A DNA stretch of 64,000 bases from Leptonema sp964619535. GTDB taxonomy: Bacteria; Spirochaetota; Leptospiria; Leptospirales; Leptonemataceae. The position numbers and the translations under genes are program-made. The notes under the pieces are model-generated. The model was not told the origin of the DNA and did no database searches. It was given only the letters and a program-made list of their open reading frames with translations. Location: assembly GCA_964619535.1 (NCBI GenBank), contig CAZUEX010000006.1, forward strand, positions 124,001 through 188,000, read 5' to 3'. Each line of letters starts with the position of its first letter. The stretch's first letter is position 1. This document shows positions 63,501 through 64,000 of the stretch, piece after piece.

Positions 63501-63989
63501 CGCATCAACCCCTCTCCATTTCTCAACGCTGCGCAGGCGGTGAAATTCATAATTCACAAACAGATCCGCAAGCCTTTGCGCGAGCTGGAAAAGGCGAATC
63601 GATGTGCCAGCTCCTGCACGCATGGAAGGATTGGTCTGCTGCGTTAGCAACGGCCACCGTGATTCACCGGAACTCAGATCCTTCTGCAATAGAGCAAGGA
63701 TTCTTCCACGAAGATCAAGCGGCCGGAGAAGCAATGGCAACCGTTCCGTTGCAATTCCATCAAGCAGAGACCGAATCCCATCTTCAACATAGAGAAAGCG
63801 AATATGAGCTGCCACTATCCCCTTTCGAGCCATGTACATCTGCAACCATCGCTTTATATTCCGGTTGGGGACGATCACCCGAACCGGATCGAACAGATCC
63901 GTGTGCTCAATGCTCTCACCAACATCAGCAATCCAGCGATCCGCCAGGCTCTGCAACGGATGGGACAGAAAAATACGAACTCCAGACAT
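60567..63989 (-). CDS. recC: exodeoxyribonuclease V gamma subunit RecC
   Basis: 1140 residues with GAGGAG just before the ATG, at the window edge. Typical stretches are FLSHPLQSLADRWI at the start, PNRNIKRWLQMYMA, and PMRPVPFRHIYVAGLGEAQFP in the second half. RecC is a helicase-like subunit with dead ATPase motifs that reads Chi and guides DNA. Four copies of the palindromic element lie inside, read in all three frames. The C-terminus is Arg/Lys/Ala-rich. The operon order is recC-recB-recD. Confidence 0.95.
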   Translation of the reverse strand: MSGVRIFLSHPLQSLADRWIADVGESIEHTDLFDPVRVIVPNRNIKRWLQMYMARKGIVAAHIRFLYVEDGIRSLLDGIATERLPLLLRPLDLRGRILALLQKDLSSGESRWPLLTQQTNPSMRAGAGTSIRLFQLAQRLADLFVNYEFHRLRSVEKWRGVDAEQSLDVFGDSQFVEDLESDPYFKEQCELYRAVLAGESAEDSDFTSSVFEYERITPSEYARRVFQSAEKRERSASVYLFGLSLLSRYHISLFRHLSAYYDLSVYLPDLVPGLFAEGEGSVSGEWERVALRSEFRPEPNELLRWKKPYIELVRLWDAAFADSAAWFRRRWDRAYPMKSVHEALMNDTAGGPSNRILVGNCPGERREIETVYQCILQSMKEDPTLELTDIALLVPDMEKYRPYILDVFERDRNAADRPLIPYNLSDYSAARESHYARGVRDLLNLMRRELTRSAIFELALNPCFQHAVGVDRETVSTWLGLFQDTNIRRFYDAEERSDVVGTPPSSERADAFTFLRGLRRLYLGLFVEPEAAPFDGLRPHPLQLVDRESLLKLIQCIERLNVWRQELGQELTGTQRFEKTFQCIDEFIGIPDSEPEEQIVRDRMKSELRLYDKRLFVDWDLLQQAILSALSGIAGSRGHYLAGGVTICSLQPMRPVPFRHIYVAGLGEAQFPLHEDHSVLNLLARDKTCSSSNLPHSDIAAGEKARLLLYETLLSATDRIVLLYNGRDTTRDRDLLPCSLLSELISFLDMGDSVEELPLKLYSRRYAGRNSDLFANLSSRDIRLLNQSVTPKPNVNPAPPPDSRRIDLPATVDLPISHLISFLKHPVEAVLRRQMRLFDSDRDDERLNDDEPFHVTNEEVWDFSSLFFERALQHLVHGVEEATEHAIASLRKEYMDELPVPPYDEVALEQYRSSVFSELLQNAEPILREHRFSSLQLTGDDAVTVRLNDTVVRLVGEIPGISFREGHITILQISEKGFDSRRILPALLYLLVLNRSPEYAWKSFTIHALFHKEKGVDSRTFVHNPDCVIPPHYLEGLVGAFLARDITYLPIGLPTIGKAIWKAGYFTQEPPPDFSEALADEAADTEADFMELMQLIPRRIDSDVFDRLRERWQPIVELAIPVTAPRTRSTKSAKKAGRKA
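61672..61689. repeat. palindromic element, copy 4 (in recC)
   Basis: AGGTCGGAGTTCCGACCT, perfect 8-bp arms around GT. It is read in recC as G-R-N-S-D-L. Confidence 0.8.
62160..62177. repeat. palindromic element, copy 5 (in recC)
   Basis: AAGTCGGAGTTCCGACTT, with a compensated outer pair change (A-T in place of G-C) that keeps the palindrome. It is read as K-S-E-L-R. Confidence 0.8.
62479..62493. repeat. palindromic element, copy 6, degenerate (in recC)
   Basis: GGCGGAGTTCCGACC: one base (T) is missing from the left arm, leaving the inner CGGAGTTCCG. It is read as V-G-T-P-P. Confidence 0.55.
63097..63118. repeat. palindromic element, copy 7 (in recC)
   Basis: The longest copy: arms TCAGGTCGGA and TCCGACCTGA (10 bp each) around AC. 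It is read as R-S-E-F-R-P-E. Confidence 0.82.
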
Positions 63990-64000
63990 TGTCTCCTCAA

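Overview
The window looks like a chromosome segment of a Gram-negative (diderm), moderately GC-rich bacterium. Evidence for an outer membrane: many lipoproteins with lipobox cysteines, a TolC-type channel, a beta-barrel protein and an RND pump. The mixture of RecBCD, PC4-type coactivator, GAF-PP2C regulators, exported proteins with a shared SH3/LSm-like N-terminal module and short palindromes inside genes suggests the Leptospiraceae (a Leptonema- or Turneriella-like spirochete). That placement is inference, not proof. No rRNA, tRNA, CRISPR array, insertion sequence, prophage or replication origin was seen. Genes are tightly packed, and many neighbours are coupled by ATGA overlaps.

Layout. 1-4.1 kb: partial SAM methyltransferase, LTA-synthase/MdoB-like enzyme, beta-barrel protein. 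4.2-9.1 kb: a Cpx-like envelope-stress locus, with response regulator, histidine kinase, MoxR ATPase and VWA protein on the minus strand and a divergent Spy/CpxP-like lipoprotein; a CpxR-box-like site lies between them. 9.1-12.9 kb: sulfate uptake operon sbp-cysT-cysW-cysA. 13-14.2 kb: YgjP-like metalloprotease and a doubtful small exported protein. 14.3-17.0 kb: two overlapping membrane genes that resemble CydA and end in c-type haem domains. 17.1-19.3 kb: a metallo-beta-lactamase-fold lipoprotein with a damaged metal site, two small unknown genes, and a DUF1569 protein with a histone-H1-like tail. 19.3-26 kb: valS, NTF2-like protein, acireductone dioxygenase, proline iminopeptidase, an arsenosugar pair (peroxidase-like protein and ArsS), META lipoprotein. 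26.2-33.5 kb: GAF-PP2C-TPR regulator coupled to amt, a frameshifted EAL/YkuI_C protein, purD, PC4 protein coupled to an amidohydrolase. 33.5-43.3 kb: exported LSm-like protein, ankyrin lipoprotein, EamA transporter, PBP1A with a cytoplasmic zinc ribbon, MacAB-like ABC system, HAD hydrolase. 43.4-49 kb: a membrane glycosyltransferase-like protein, divergent from a copper cluster (cupredoxin-NosD-membrane fusion, small membrane protein, two-domain multicopper oxidase, SCO1). 49-55.3 kb: chemotaxis receptor, RND pump and TolC channel. 55.4-64 kb: recC-recB-recD.

The most unusual items are: (i) the copper cluster at 45.1-49.0 kb; (ii) the CydA-like/cytochrome c pair at 14.3-17.0 kb; (iii) a short palindrome (GGTCGGA, two bases, TCCGACC) found seven times inside coding sequence, six of them in recC and recD and read in all three frames; (iv) a perfect 14-1-14 nt inverted repeat at 26104-26132. 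Starts were chosen from Shine-Dalgarno sequences, overlaps and family alignment, and often differ from the longest open frame.
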